A stretch of DNA of 64,000 nucleotides from Sinonovacula constricta (Eukaryota; Mollusca; Bivalvia; Cardiida; Solecurtidae). The notes under the pieces were generated by a model. It ran no database searches, was not told the origin of the DNA, and saw only the letters and a program-made list of their open reading frames with translations. Position 1 is the stretch's first letter, and every line of letters begins with the position of its first letter. The stretch covers positions 12,389,987 to 12,453,986 of the forward strand of contig CM017573.1 in NCBI GenBank assembly GCA_007844125.1, given 5' to 3'. A program made the position numbers and the translations under genes. Of this stretch, positions 1 through 11,301 are shown one piece after another.

Positions 1-180
1 AAAACAAATCTGTGATGAGTCATTTAATAAAAAGAGCAAACTCAATATTTACCGCCTAGGAGAGATCAGTCGGCAAACGGGATCGACTTGGGATTAAACC
101 GGTTTTAAAGAGCTCTAACATGGTTTTGTTAAACCAATACAGGGATTAACCTACTTAATGCTTTCAAGTGTAAAACTAAA
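1..180 (-). repeat. R1 dispersed repeat, copy a (partial)
   Basis: This is a partial minus-orientation copy of the R1 family, cut by the window edge. It reads AAATCTGTGATGAGTCATTT, then AGAGCAAACTC, then a CAGTCGG...CGACT inverted pair, then TAAACCGGTTTTA and GAGCTCTAAC. The same blocks in the same order recur near 10.8, 22.1 and 24.6 kb. No coding capacity is seen. Confidence 0.7.
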
Positions 181-1304
181 GGACACAAAGAGTAAGAACG
201 AACTCGCAAATATTACATAATTCTATTTACTTAATATGCAGTAAACGTATGATTGTCTAGTGATTCGAAGTGACTCCTAATAGTGACTGTGGTAGGTTGT
301 TATATATTGCTAGTTCAGATTTGCGCTGATGATATGAAAATGAGTGTATTTCTTTTAAAGGTTTTTTGCTAATTGTTTTTCTTTGTTTGTTTGTTTTTGT
401 TTTGTTTCTTTCTTTTTTTGTTTTTTTTTTGCTGATTGTTTTTGCACGATTGTATTGAGTCTACGAACTAAACTAAACATCGCTTAGTGTTAAACACAAG
501 CTCTTATGCTCTTGCGAGAGTTAAATCTTGACTTATTTTATGTTGCAAAGTCATTAAACTTACAATATTGATGATTAAAACACTCCATTTAACAAGTTTT
601 AAGTAAATGTATTACATCGATAAAGGATGAAGTTATAGTCTTTTTTAAATTGCCGACGAGAATAAAGTAATAAGGTCGTATAACTTAACGGCATGCAGTA
701 GTTATGCCATATAAACAGCCTTAATGTGCCCTTTGTATGTGAAATAGTTCGAACTTATAAAGTACTGAAATAGCGGTGAGGGGTCGTGCATATTTATAAA
801 TTACGTACATAACATTATTAGGTCTCTAAGTTTCCGACATGAAGTACAAATGTACTAAGTAATAAATTCGCATTAATAGCCTCAATGAAGAAATTAACCG
901 TAATAATATTAGGACCTTCCAATATAAAGCGCCTACATCAAGATATTTTAAGCAAGGTTGCGCTTCGTACTGGACTTTATACGACAATGTAAGTAACATT
1001 TTTGTACAAAGTGTATGACTTATCAATACATTAACTTAAGTATGAATTTTATTTTAATTTCTTAAAACTAAATGTTCACAATTTGAACGGCCAAATAAAT
1101 CCTATGCATGTAAAATGTACAACATGTCTGTAATACATGAGGCCTAACAGCCCCCAAAACGCGATACATACGACATAACAACTCCAAGCGTGTTGTTAGC
1201 AGGTCATTTTTGGTATGCAGGTATGAAATTCCACCAAATTAAACTTAAAAAAATGTTTATACAAAATGAAAAGGCGCAGGACAAAGGTTGTGACAATCAA
1301 GCCA
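181..1304. other. Anonymous AT-rich DNA with a T/TTTG-rich tract
   Basis: No supportable gene is seen. A T-rich, TTTG-rich tract lies at about 360-445. Short pieces at 660-760 and 1130-1200 (GGCCTAACAG..., CGACATAACAACTCC) resemble the 31-bp satellite found at 3.2 and 6.7-7.85 kb. Confidence 0.5.
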
Positions 1305-1400
1305 AATGTTGAAGTAAGAACAAATCTGTGAGTCATTTAACATAAATAGCAAATCCCACAGTTACCACAGAAACAGAAAACTCTAGTATAAATATAAAAT
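1305..1400 (-). repeat. R1 dispersed repeat, copy b (fragment)
   Basis: A short R1 fragment in minus orientation. It holds GTAAGAACAAATCTGTGAG, TCATTTAACATAAATAGCAAA and CACAGTTACC, which match the corresponding part of copies a, c and d. The central palindrome and the distal half are missing. Confidence 0.6.
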
Positions 1401-2392
1401 TATGTTCTTTAACAGTTAAAATAGAACGATGATTTCCGATTAAAACAAGCAGTTACGTGTAAAAGTTGTGTCGTAACACAATAGGCATTTCCAAAACCAA
1501 ATGTAAATTTATGATCTCCGTTCTCGGCGACCCAATAACTAGCAGTTTAAAATAATTATTGTTGGCATATTGTCATTAACATTAATAATATATTATTGTT
1601 TATTTACAGACAAAATGATTAAGTATGAAATAGTGTTACTTAAGCAATTTGCATATCAACTGTTCATATGTCCCGATCCCCCAAATCACATGGAATTCTA
1701 AAGTAGTGTGGTGTAGTCTTTATTCGACTCAATATCACATGCGACAACCGACTGCATGACGACGTGAGCGAGAAGAATGTCATATTTTTACGATTCGTGT
1801 ATCGTACGCAACACATTTAACAGCTGAAGATGTTATTTAGACGACAAGGAATGCCTACAACTATTGAAATTAAACGTTTGGTTTCTACATGGTTACGCCG
1901 ACCAGACGTCGTCTGTGGATTTGCCATGTATCAACTGTAGAAGCTGCTTTTAAAAGGACGTGACTCTGAGTGGCTTGCATCTCGCCCTTATCACAATGTT
2001 TGGCAATGCCATGTCTGCTTGGAATGATTGGACGCACATGTGTGCACCATTCATAAATAACAGATCATAATGTCGAAGTATTCTAATATTTGCAAACCTC
2101 AGAAATTGTATCGTTTTCATTGTGATTCTTAAATCCCCTTTCTTGTGTGACGTTTAGTTTTCTAACCTAGGTTGTTTAATGGGGATCAATGATAATATTA
2201 ATTAACAAGATATCGATGGAACCTCGGGGTATTACGGGGACACAGGAAAATAAACTATTCATAGCTAAATGAATGGGCTATAAATCAGTAAACACAAACT
2301 GTCACTTGTTGCTTTTCTTACATTATAGGGATATCCCATTCTTCTTATATATATGTTTATTGAATGTAGCAAGGGGTTGCTAAAATAGTTTT
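1401..2392. other. Anonymous DNA
   Basis: No gene, RNA or repeat structure could be supported here by eye. Confidence 0.4.
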
Positions 2393-2765
2393 GGACAGGA
2401 CGTTTTTCAAAGTTTTACTTCATAACGCCCCTTGTAGCCATATTTGGACCAATCAATTTTTAACAATCTTAATAAAGGACTAAGCAAAATACTTGTCTAC
2501 CAAGTATAAAGGCTTTAGATCTTGTAGTTGTTGACAATAAGACTTTCAAAGTTTTACTGTAAAGCCTATATGGACATTATTACCATATAGGATAATGACC
2601 GCGCTCCTGACGACCATGGTTTTAGACGGATTAAATTTCAACATTCTTGATAGAGGGCTACACAGGGAGCATGTACACCAACGATATCGATGTAGCTCTT
2701 GTATTTTCAGACAAGACGATTGTCAACGTTTTACTATATAGCCATGTTTTGACAATATCCGCATT
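2393..2765 (+). repeat. Degenerate repeat, about three 145-170 bp units
   Basis: The phrase TTTCAAAGTTTTACT (or TGTCAACGTTTTACT) recurs at about 2407, 2549 and 2717. Each is followed by a TATAGCC- or AAAGCC-like stretch and preceded by a GACAAGACG- or GACAATAAG-like stretch. Between them lie AACAATCTTAATAAAGGACT and AACATTCTTGATAGAGGGCT, which are related to each other. From memory, the general form (fail to coding, 'TTGAACAATCTTGGTAGAGG', 'GACAAGAAGATTTTTAAAG') resembles a repeat common in bivalve genomes; this was not searched. Confidence 0.5.
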
Positions 2766-3194
2766 TCATTTGTGTTTGGTGAAGCAATAAACTAAAACAA
2801 AATAAATCACAGTTGCTCCGGTGATAATGTCCCGACTATATTCTTAATACCTGTATATTAACTATTACATTTATTTACATTTAAAATTATTTCAAATTAG
2901 TCGGAACACTTTCCTGTCTGCCTGTTGTGGCTGCTAGGTCTAATCAACAAAGTATGGCTGCACGTGTGCTGATATAAATGTTAAAGCACGAGACCAATAC
3001 AGTTATAACGTCATAATTCAACACAACAAAATATCCGACATATATTAACTTTCATATCGTCAGCGCTTTTCGTTACCAGACAGCAGTTCGATTCAAATTG
3101 GCCAACTTAGGCACGCTCTACGAACTCTAATTCGCTAATCATTACGTCAATCATTACGCGTTTTAGCAACATTTCAACAATCTATAAAACTAAA

Positions 3195-3500
3195 CCTCCA
3201 TGTCGGCCATTAAGATATAAGGAGAAAATGTGTGTAAGTTTTAGTTGCTCTATATCTGTAAGTAATACTGCTTAATAACTCGTTGTAAATAACTCCAATC
3301 TAACATGTCTTGAAAACTCTATGGAGGCAATAGATAAGGCGCAATTACTTCATATCAGTAAATAATGAGGCCTAATTATTCCATGTCGGTAAGGTTTACA
3401 GCCTATTAAGTTAATGTCTGTAAGATGCAAGGCCTTATAACACAATGTTGCTGTCGTATTAGTTATACGGCTTAATTACTCCATTGCTGTTTTTGCATAA
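3195..3500. repeat. Degenerate 31-bp satellite, short block
   Basis: This is a decayed array of the same unit as at 6.7-7.85 kb. Phrases such as GGCCTAATTATTCCATGTCGG, GGCCTTATAACACAATGTT and CGGCTTAATTACTCCATTG recur at roughly unit spacing. Confidence 0.55.
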
Positions 3501-3617
3501 ACAAGATAAAGTCAGTACAATTTACACTCTACGAACTCTAAATCGGTAATATATTATGTTATTACGTTTTCCCGGAACGCATTCATATAAACAGTTCACA
3601 ACCTAACCGATACAAAC

Positions 3618-3881
3618 CTTCACAGAGAGTCCACTGGCCTGAGTTAATGTCTACCTTGCAACGGTGGACGTGGACTTCGATCCCGTCAGTGCTTTCTCGC
3701 TTATCAATATCCACCTCTTGACCTAGCAACCTTTTCAGGATTGTTGTTTTCCCTACCCCGCTATGGCCGACGAGCATCACGCGAATATTGTGCGCAACAT
3801 GCTTGCCATCTGACAGTGCTTTCTTGAATATCTCAATCGATCGACTATCCATCCGTAGTATTTCGGCTGGTAGCTTGCTTT
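3618..3881 (-). CDS. Exon of a Roc-like P-loop GTPase
   Basis: This minus-strand exon is 264 bp. It has a good acceptor (TTATTTCTCTTGTAG ending just above 3881) and a GT donor just below 3618 (GTGAAG|GTTTGT). It starts with two bases of a split codon and ends with one, so it is a phase 1-1 exon. It encodes about 87 residues beginning SKLPAEILRM. About 30 residues in, it carries the Walker A/G1 loop GHSGVGKTT, preceded by the beta strand RVMLV. It also has a switch-I-like ESTDGIEVHVHRC, in which the Thr followed by Gly-Ile fits Roc (Ras of complex proteins) and MFHAS1-type GTPases. The remaining G motifs and any COR or repeat domain must be on other exons, which I could not find. A NACHT-like ATPase is less likely. 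No stop or frameshift falls within the exon. Confidence 0.7.
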
Positions 3882-4579
3882 CTACAAGAGAAATAACCCA
3901 AACAAGTAATAAGAGCAGCTGTTTTACAGTAATTTTTGTTTGGCAGCAGTAGAACTAGAGCAGTGGTAGGGTATTAATATTGTAGTGGTATCTGCTGTGA
4001 TAGTGATAGTATACACGTTTATTTTCTCGAATTGTTTAATAATGTCACTGGAAATTGCGTAAAAGTGTTTCTACTGTAAGCATACATCATACGAAGCAGT
4101 TATTCTCTTTTTGTTTTATTTGGTTCATTTTACATATGCACGTGTAATGAGTAATGTACTACAAAGCTCGCATAAAACATATTCAGATTGTAAAGACATT
4201 AATGCAAACTGAAAATTTGTTTTGTACGTTTGACGTTTTTTTTTAAAGATAATTAGTATTTTGTAATAGTTAAATAAGGCTAATCGTATACAAACTGTTC
4301 TAACAAAGTATACATATCTGCTTAAATTTAAATTTGGAAAACAAAAGTACAGATACTTATTATAATATTCCATTTTTGGACAAGACTACGTTAATAATAA
4401 TACTAGAAAATGTGTATATGTACACAACGATAAATAAAAGCTTCATAATACAGGTAATTTCCATAAACCTATAAAATAAGTCCATGTTTGTGTAAAAGTG
4501 TGCATTCTATTATTAACACCATTAATTATGTTTCATAGGGAGGTAAAGTTTCTAGATAAACGTGTTAACTTAAATCTAT
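3882..4579. other. Anonymous AT-rich DNA, probable intron
   Basis: The region upstream of the GTPase exon on the minus strand is very AT-rich and contains no exon that I could support. It is probably intron. Confidence 0.4.
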
Positions 4580-4945
4580 TTTTGCTCAAATTAAGATTCT
4601 TTAATTTTAATAGAGGCTTATTTGCACGAACGGTTTTGTTCAAATTTAGCCTAGAGTGAGCCTTTAATTGAACATTGGTTTAAAACTTAGCATGGTAGTG
4701 CTAGTTATAAGAAAATGTTTATATTTTCTTTACATTTGATTAATATTCATCAGCACATTATTATTAAAGTTACCTGTATTATCATATTTTGAAATATATT
4801 TGTATTACCATACTTACATATCAGTGTTTCATGACGGTTGTCATGAATACCATTAGTTACGATATAGCCTTAATGTTTATTGTTAGGAACATCGGCTATT
4901 CATATTCTAATTCTGGTATTTGGTGTTATTTTGTCACAGAAATTT
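4580..4945 (+). repeat. Duplicated block, copy 1 (pair with 8715-9095)
   Basis: This block aligns by eye with 8715-9095 over about 360 bp. Shared stretches include AAATTAAGATTCTTT, TTTTCTTTACATTT, AAAGTTACCTGTATTATCAT, GGTTGTCATGAATACCATT and TTACGATATAGCCTTAATG. Copy 2 has an extra AACCAACTTGCATAAGT within it. No coding capacity is evident. Confidence 0.85.
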
Positions 4946-5439
4946 ACAATAGCAACTTGTCACAGGTATTTTTTCGACGGCAATCTATATAAATGACTAG
5001 TGTAATGGTGCTTCGTATTCCTCTTTGATTTGCGAGATTGTAAACAAATGCAACCTTTACTTAGCAGACATATCGAGGCAGTTGTGGAAACTTGATTGTT
5101 TTAAATAGCTTTGTTGTCATTTTCTTCTAGACAAACGTATTAAAACAATTTAAGAAAGATGTTCAAATTAAGCATTTTACTTTTTGGATACAGAAATATC
5201 AATCATACTATCTATCGAAATATCCTGAATTAATAAGATAACAACACAATGTGTTTAATCTTAGTTAATCGTAAATTTTCTCAATAATAGCTATGTTAAC
5301 TTTCGTTACGAACTGCAAATTAAATACTGCAATCTTAAATATAGCTGTAGGTTATAAAGCGTTATTAGTAAAAAATCGACTATATAATATATGTGTGCAT
5401 TTTTACCGTAACAATGACACCTGATTTGTGTGACATATT
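4946..5439. other. Anonymous AT-rich DNA
   Basis: No supportable feature is seen. Confidence 0.4.
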
Positions 5440-5447
5440 TGTTTGCT

Positions 5448-5513
5448 CACCACTACCACCACCACCATCATCATCAGCAGCATCATCATCATCGTCGTAG
5501 TCATCACCACCAC

Positions 5514-5560
<47 letters not shown>

Positions 5561-5660
5561 CCATCACCATCATTATTACAATCATCATCAACATCATCAT
5601 CATCATCACCATCATCGCCATTAACTTACTTCTGCTCATCCTCATCATCATCAACAACAT
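5448..5660. repeat. CAT/ATC trinucleotide microsatellite
   Basis: About 210 bp of imperfect (CAT)n with CAC, CAG and CGT interruptions. It opens poly-His, poly-Ile and poly-Met frames on the two strands, which are artefacts of the repeat. Confidence 0.95.
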
Positions 5661-6689
5661 ATGAATTCAATAACAAGACAACCTTAATAATGATGAGCAG
5701 CATATGTGGCATATTGATTTTTTCGCGCACATACAAACTTAAGCCACATAAATACATCACATTGTATGTACAAATTTGTTTGATGCGCGTGTTATTTTCC
5801 ACTGAATATATCAAACATAAGACATATTCGGTCGGACTTTTCACTAGTAATACATTGCCGATCAGTGGTCTACACAGCAAAACAGGCATCTTTACTTTGA
5901 GTAGCCATAAACTGCATTTCCTTCTAATACAACCTCATGTGACCGGACTGTTTTTAGTGCTTGTTGTACTGTCCCGCCTGTTGAAATATAACGTGATGAA
6001 TGTGTGTTTCTTTAGTTTATCAAAAAGTTAAAACGGCAAGGGGTCTTGGTGTATACACAGATTACATATATGAAAAAGAAACTATATATGAGTGTGCCGC
6101 ATAGATGCATTAAGTTCAGTACGAAATTCAGCTCTATAATCCAAATGACTAAGTTTGAAAGTCTTTCAAACTCACTAGGTTTTAAGTTTGTTTTCGACAT
6201 TTGCTCACCAACAGTTCTGCACTATTTGTTGGTAATTTTCCGCTACGTCACGAAAGTGCGATACATACTATACAATGCATGCTCGTCTACATATGTAGGT
6301 ATTCCAAACGAAGTCCCCAATTGCTGTCTAAGAATTATTGTGAGTTGCCCGTTTCGGATGGGAAACGCGGCAATGTATGACCAGAATCATAATGTAAAAA
6401 ATACTTAATTTAGAAAATAATGTAAAAGAAACGGCCTATTTAAAGCTAAACATAATATAACGTATGTCGCCGCTTTGTGGTCCTGTATATGTGTAAAGCA
6501 TATATAACGCATGCCAACCTTACACAGGCATTGCACTTGTTTATCGGTTGCTTTTTCTTTTTACCTAGTTATTATCCAGACATGAAGTGTCTAGGTCATA
6601 TACACTAACCTTATTTTCAGCTATTTATAGGGCTATATGTCTGTATGTATTTATTTCTTTCTGAAATAAAAATCTATGTCGAGAATAAA
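5661..6689. other. Anonymous DNA with one duplicated stretch
   Basis: No gene is supported. A stretch at about 6300-6410 (AATTGCTGTCTAAGAATTATT, GCCCGTTTCGGATGGGAAA) resembles 7945-8060 (GATTGCTATGTAGGAATTATT, ACCCGTTTCGGTCTGGGAAA). This is a second duplicated block that, like 4580/8715, lies in direct orientation. Confidence 0.5.
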
Positions 6690-7850
6690 AATATACTATT
6701 AACACAATGAAACGGCATATAACTTAATGTTCGTAATTAATACGGCATAATGACTCAATTCCGGTATTTTTACAACTCAATGATTCCATGTCAACAATAT
6801 ATACGGCCTAATAATTCCATGTCGGTAATATAAAGCCCCAAGTCGGTAATTCATGCGGCATAACAACTCCAACAACACCTTGTCGGAAATTTATAGGGCC
6901 TAACGGCTCCATATCAGTAGCTTATACGACCTTATAGTTTTACATAGGTGGTTTATGCGGCCTTATAATTCCATGCTGGTCATTTATATGTCTGTATAAC
7001 TCAATGTTGGCAAAGTATACAGCGTATAAAAACTCCATTTTGCTAATTCATACGGCCATACATCTCAACATCGATAAGTTAAACGATCTAACAACTCCAT
7101 GTCGACCTAATATCTCAATGTTTTACAAATGTAAAACATATAGAAGCTTCATATAAGAACATACGACCATGTAATGTAATATAGGTACTGTATGCGGCCT
7201 AATGACTCTATGTCAGTAAATTATATGCCCGCATAACTACATGTCAGCTATTTATACAATCACCATTATGATCCAGTCTGAGTGAAGCATATAGAATGCA
7301 TGTATATGAATTAACTAGGTCGTAAACATCAAACTTACCGTCGGCAAATTATACGGTTACGTCTGTATGTATTTATATTTAGACATAAAAATCTATGTCA
7401 AAAATAAACGGAGCCTTTTAGCGCAATGTATGTTATTTAAACGGATTGTAACTAAATGTTGATATTTCATGCGGCATAATAACTCAATTCCGGTATTTTT
7501 ACAACGCTGTCGGCAAGCTCTATATCTGTTATTTGTACGACCTTATACCTCAATGCAGGTAGTTTATACGGCCTAATAACACTATTTTAGTTAATGTTAT
7601 GTCTGTATCACTTCATGTCGGCAATTAATACGAACTAGTAAGTCCGTGTCGGTAATTTATACGTCTTAATAACTCAATATCGATAAGTTATTCGATTTAA
7701 TATCTCCATGACGACAACGTATGCGGCCAAATAAGTAAATATTGGTAACTAAACTCCATGTTGACAATTTGTAGGGTCTAATAACTCCATATCGGTAAGT
7801 TATACGGCCTAAAAACTATATGCCGGTAATGTATACGACCTTAAAGACCA
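6690..7850. repeat. Degenerate 31-bp satellite array
   Basis: About 1.15 kb is built from a unit close to ATACGGCCTAATAACTCC followed by ATGTCGGTAATTT, 31 bp in all. Units are strongly diverged and interrupted (for example around 7120-7200 and 7290-7420), so the array looks old. Recurring cores are GGCCTAATAACTCC, ATGTCGGTAATTTATACG and variants such as CTCAATGTTGG. There is no sign of direct-repeat/spacer organisation like a CRISPR. Confidence 0.8.
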
Positions 7851-8454
7851 TATATAATATCTTTAAGAGAACATGATAATTTAACACTACACTCTTTACT
7901 AAAATCCTGAAAATAACTATGACAAACATTTAAGATGTCCCCATTTCTAGGAATTGAAAGCAAAGTTCACGATTGCTATGTAGGAATTATTGAGTGTGAA
8001 CCCGTTTCGGTCTGGGAAAATACACGCAAATGTTTGGTCAGAATTCTGAAAATTAAATCGTTTAAAGTGCTTTTAAAGAAACTAATTATTTTAATTAAAT
8101 TTAAATATATTTGCTCAAAATAGCCCGTTTCTTTAAAATCACTTATCATGCTGCTCTCATTGTGATCAGTATAAGGAAATAAACGCAAACTTCTCTCGTA
8201 CAACCAAAGTCCTTAATTGCTTTGTTATCATAAGCGAGTGTGTGTCACCATTTAGTTGGAAATATATATTTTACTGCGTGTCCCCGGTTCTACAGTAAAA
8301 CATCACATTGTTTCAAATTAAGATTTTTTTTAAGAAAAAAAATCGTATCTGCCGAATTCATATGTTCACCTATAACCATTATTGCAAAATTAGCTCAAAC
8401 GACGCAAAATTAAAGAAGTGCCCGTTTATAGCGGTTAAACATCAAGTCCCCGTT
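7851..8454. other. Anonymous AT-rich DNA
   Basis: No gene is seen. It contains the second copy of the block also found at 6300-6410. At about 8321-8343 there is a perfect hairpin with GATTTTTTTT and AAAAAAAATC arms around AAG. Confidence 0.45.
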
Positions 8455-8503
8455 TGACACCAAACACATTAATGTGTGTCTTTCGGGGGTCGGGTGGGGA
8501 GGC

Positions 8504-8659
<156 letters not shown>

Positions 8660-8714
8660 ATGTTATTTTTCATAGTATTGTAAAAAATAAAAAAGCAGTT
8701 AAATTAAAATCGGG

Positions 8715-9095
8715 TTTGCTTAAATTAAAATAAATTAAGATTCTTTGATTTGCATGAAGGCTTACTTGCGTGATTGCTTGTGTTTAATCGTAGCATAGTA
8801 TTAGCCTTCACTTGAACACTGGTTAAAAACTTACTTAAGTTATAAGACTATGTTGATATTTTCTTTACATTTTATTAATATTCATCAGAACCAACTTGCA
8901 TAAGTAGCACATTATCATTAAAGTTACCTGTATTATCATTTTTTGAAAGTTATTTGTATTACTATACTTTCATATCAGAGGTTCATGGCGGTTGTCATGA
9001 ATACCATTGGTTACGATATAGCCTTAATGTTTATTATTAGGAACATCGGCGATTCATATTCTAATTCCGATTTCTGGTTTTATGTTGTAATATAA
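8715..9095 (+). repeat. Duplicated block, copy 2 (pair with 4580-4945)
   Basis: This is the second copy of the block described at 4580-4945, in the same orientation and about 4.1 kb away. Visible identity is high in the right half, where GTTGTCATGAATACCATTGG, ATATAGCCTTAATGTTTATT and TTAGGAACATCGGC are shared with one or no mismatches. Confidence 0.85.
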
Positions 9096-9254
9096 ATTTA
9101 AAGTATCACTCCATATGTTCCCTACTTTTAAGACTCTGATTTTGTCCTACTTGGTTTGAATCCCGAGCCTTCAATTCCAAGAGCAAATGGTCTTTAGGTT
9201 GTATTACAAAAGCCACATGCCCGTTATTAGTGTGCTTTATGTTTATAAATTTAC

Positions 9255-9354
9255 CTGGAATATTCACCTCATAGACCGGAAAACGTGTTTGCATCAACTC
9301 CCTCAGATGGTTATACAATAAATCCCATTGTGCACAGAGAATTATCTTGTCAAC
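9255..9354 (-). CDS. Candidate internal exon, unknown protein
   Basis: This 100-bp minus-strand exon has a textbook acceptor: a pyrimidine run TTTCTCTCATTTCTACCTTTAG ends immediately above 9354. A good donor (ATTCCAG|GTAAAT) lies just below 9255. It is open across its whole length in one frame. It starts in phase 0 with Val-Asp-Lys-Ile-Ile, contains CAQWDLLYNHLREL and FPVYEVNIP, and ends one base into a Gly codon. The composition is that of a folded globular protein and unlike the flanking simple DNA. I do not recognise the family. It could belong to the same minus-strand gene as the GTPase exon at 3618-3881, since its end phase (1) matches that exon's start phase. That link is inference only. 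Confidence 0.45.
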
Positions 9355-10744
9355 CTAAAGGTAGAAATGAGAGAAACAGTTCAAGAATGAAAGCATGCCA
9401 TAATTTACATTTTAAAGATTTGCTTGTTCATTTTTCTTGCTATAGAAAGATCAACCTAAATAATATAGTTAAAGGTAAAGCATTAAAAAAGAAAAAACAC
9501 ATACAATATTCAGTATTCATGAATAAATGCCTCATTTCCAGTTCGAATAAACCGTACGGCTGCTTACACTCAATTATATATATACCAGCGGTCTGATCAT
9601 AAGTTCATAAAAATATAGAAGTATACCGCCAATGTGACAATACTAGTGAAGGAAGAAAATAACTGTTTACTAACATATGCATAACAGGAAAATATCATGC
9701 AGCTTGTTTTTACATACTTTTCAACGCCATTAGCATGTTATATTAGGAAATCAACAAGGCTAACTGACGTTGTGCAAACAATGTTTTTTTTTTATTTGCT
9801 AAATAAAAAGAATAATGTTACTATGTTACGCCAAAATTGTGTTGCATAGAATTTGCATTTGTCATACCTCATATTATCAAATTCTTAATACTTACACTAC
9901 ATCTAAAATAAAATTAAACATAGAGATATTTAGCCGGCTATTTAGCGTAGTCACACATAACACCACTCAGTAGTATCTTATCTTTTACCTAGATCTATTT
10001 ATCTAGATTTTACCTAGATTTGTATTGTGTAACGTACTTGTACTTTTGCTGAGAAATAATTGTTTTGGCAACGTTATATAATTTTAATTTAAGCTCTCGG
10101 AAAACCAGAATTTTATCTACTATAAACATATATGCAGATATACATTTGCTAGAACTTGTTGGTACCTTTACTCTGTCAAGTATCAAGTATCTACATTCAT
10201 GCCTAATAATACGTGCAGTAACTCTGTAAAAGTTAATTTCCAAGCAAAAGGAGTGATGACACTCAACATCACTCACGTTGTAAAATACACCTGACGAATA
10301 CATACGACCATTCTAAACTAATGATGATAATATGATGTTTCGCCCAATTGTCTAGGCGTATGCCACGATATAAAGACTAATTCAGATCAGTCTAAACCGC
10401 CCTATGCCCAGTGATAATGAACCACCTTGTATGGAATATCAGCTTATAAGCTACCTTATGAATAAGAATGGCCCCAATACGTGTCTTAGGCTCACTCCGA
10501 GGCCGCGATACACCTTAGCCTTTTATAAAGAACTAAAGCGTCCGTTGCTCGTACACAGGACCGATGGACATAGTCAGATTAGTGAGATGTAATCATCAAC
10601 TAGCGAAGCAGTAACAGCCAGTGACATACATCAAACGTTGTATCATTCTTGTTATCTTTTTTATCATTATCTGCATGATGCAAACTGTTTTAATTAAGGA
10701 AATATTACCAAGCCATATGCGCATTTAAATATGTACCAACATTT
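9355..10744. other. Anonymous DNA
   Basis: Several short open frames exist on both strands, but none has convincing coding character or splice sites. A possible weak minus-strand exon near 10174-10231 was considered and not accepted. Confidence 0.4.
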
Positions 10745-10945
10745 GTAACAGCACGCGACAAATGTATTCACATGCAAGCAAAATAAACAACAAAGAACAC
10801 ATCTGTAATGAGTCATTAAGAATGGAACGGCCCATCAGTTACCTCCTTGTAATAGGGGTGCTTAAACCGGTTTTACAGAACTCTAACCAGGCATTTCCTG
10901 GGGGATTTCTAAAAAAGCATGCAATGAAAAGAAAACCTATTTATA
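10745..10945 (-). repeat. R1 dispersed repeat, copy c
   Basis: A minus-orientation R1 copy with TGTATTCACATGCAAGCAAA, ACACATCTGTAATGAGTCATT, GAATGGAACGG, GGGGTGCTTAAACCGGTTTT, ACAGAACTCTAACC and CATTTCCTGGGGG. The central palindrome is decayed. Confidence 0.75.
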
Positions 10946-10994
10946 TGAATTTAAAATGTCCACGCGCTGTTATTATCTTCTCAGATTACCAGTA

Positions 10995-11007
10995 ACGACG
11001 TCTTTAG
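10995..11007. repeat. Target-site duplication of SINE copy 1, left
   Basis: ACGACGTCTTTAG, matched exactly at 11289-11301. Confidence 0.9.
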
Positions 11008-11288
11008 GAATTGAATGGAATTTGCCGGCATTTTTGCCGATACTGCGCAGCGACATTTCTATCATTATAGCACAGGGGCACTTATGAGGTGCCCAGGGAA
11101 TCAACCCGGCCGGTCCATTATACTGACACCGACGAGTCAGGCGTAATGCTGTCCCCTTATCCCCGAGCGTTAGGATGGAAGCCACTACTACCAACTTTAA
11201 GGGCTTTGGTTTGACCCGGCCGGGGTTCGAACCCGCGACCTCCCGATCTGCAAGCCGACGCTCTACCAATTGAGCTATTGCGGCCGGT
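11008..11288 (-). mobile_element. tRNA-derived SINE, copy 1
   Basis: A minus-strand SINE of about 281 bp. Its head holds a tRNA-like A box (TAGCTCAATTGG) and B box (GGTTCGAACCC). The body is about 95% identical by eye to 24144-24434 and includes AGTAGTGGCTTCC, ACAGCATTACGCCTGACTCG, GGTGCCC and GCAAAAATGCCGG blocks. It ends in an ATTCC-rich tail. It is flanked by exact 13-bp duplications (10995-11007 and 11289-11301), as expected from insertion by LINE machinery. The high identity between copies and the intact duplications suggest recent activity. The anticodon stem does not pair well, so this is not a working tRNA gene. Confidence 0.93.
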
Positions 11289-11301
11289 ACGACGTCTTTA
11301 G
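11289..11301. repeat. Target-site duplication of SINE copy 1, right
   Basis: ACGACGTCTTTAG, an exact match to 10995-11007. Confidence 0.9.

Noticed and set aside
826..1026. Minus-strand exon ending in GALYWK
   Set aside because: The acceptor has no pyrimidine tract and the donor is poor. The short peptide is not recognised.
5403..5664. Poly-His, poly-Ile and poly-Met frames
   Set aside because: They are artefacts of the CAT trinucleotide repeat.
6690..7850. CRISPR-like array
   Set aside because: Units are contiguous and diverged without unique spacers, and the genome is eukaryotic.
10170..10300. Minus-strand exon around RHECRYLILDRV
   Set aside because: It is only about 58 bp with an uncertain donor, and other reading frames are equally plausible.
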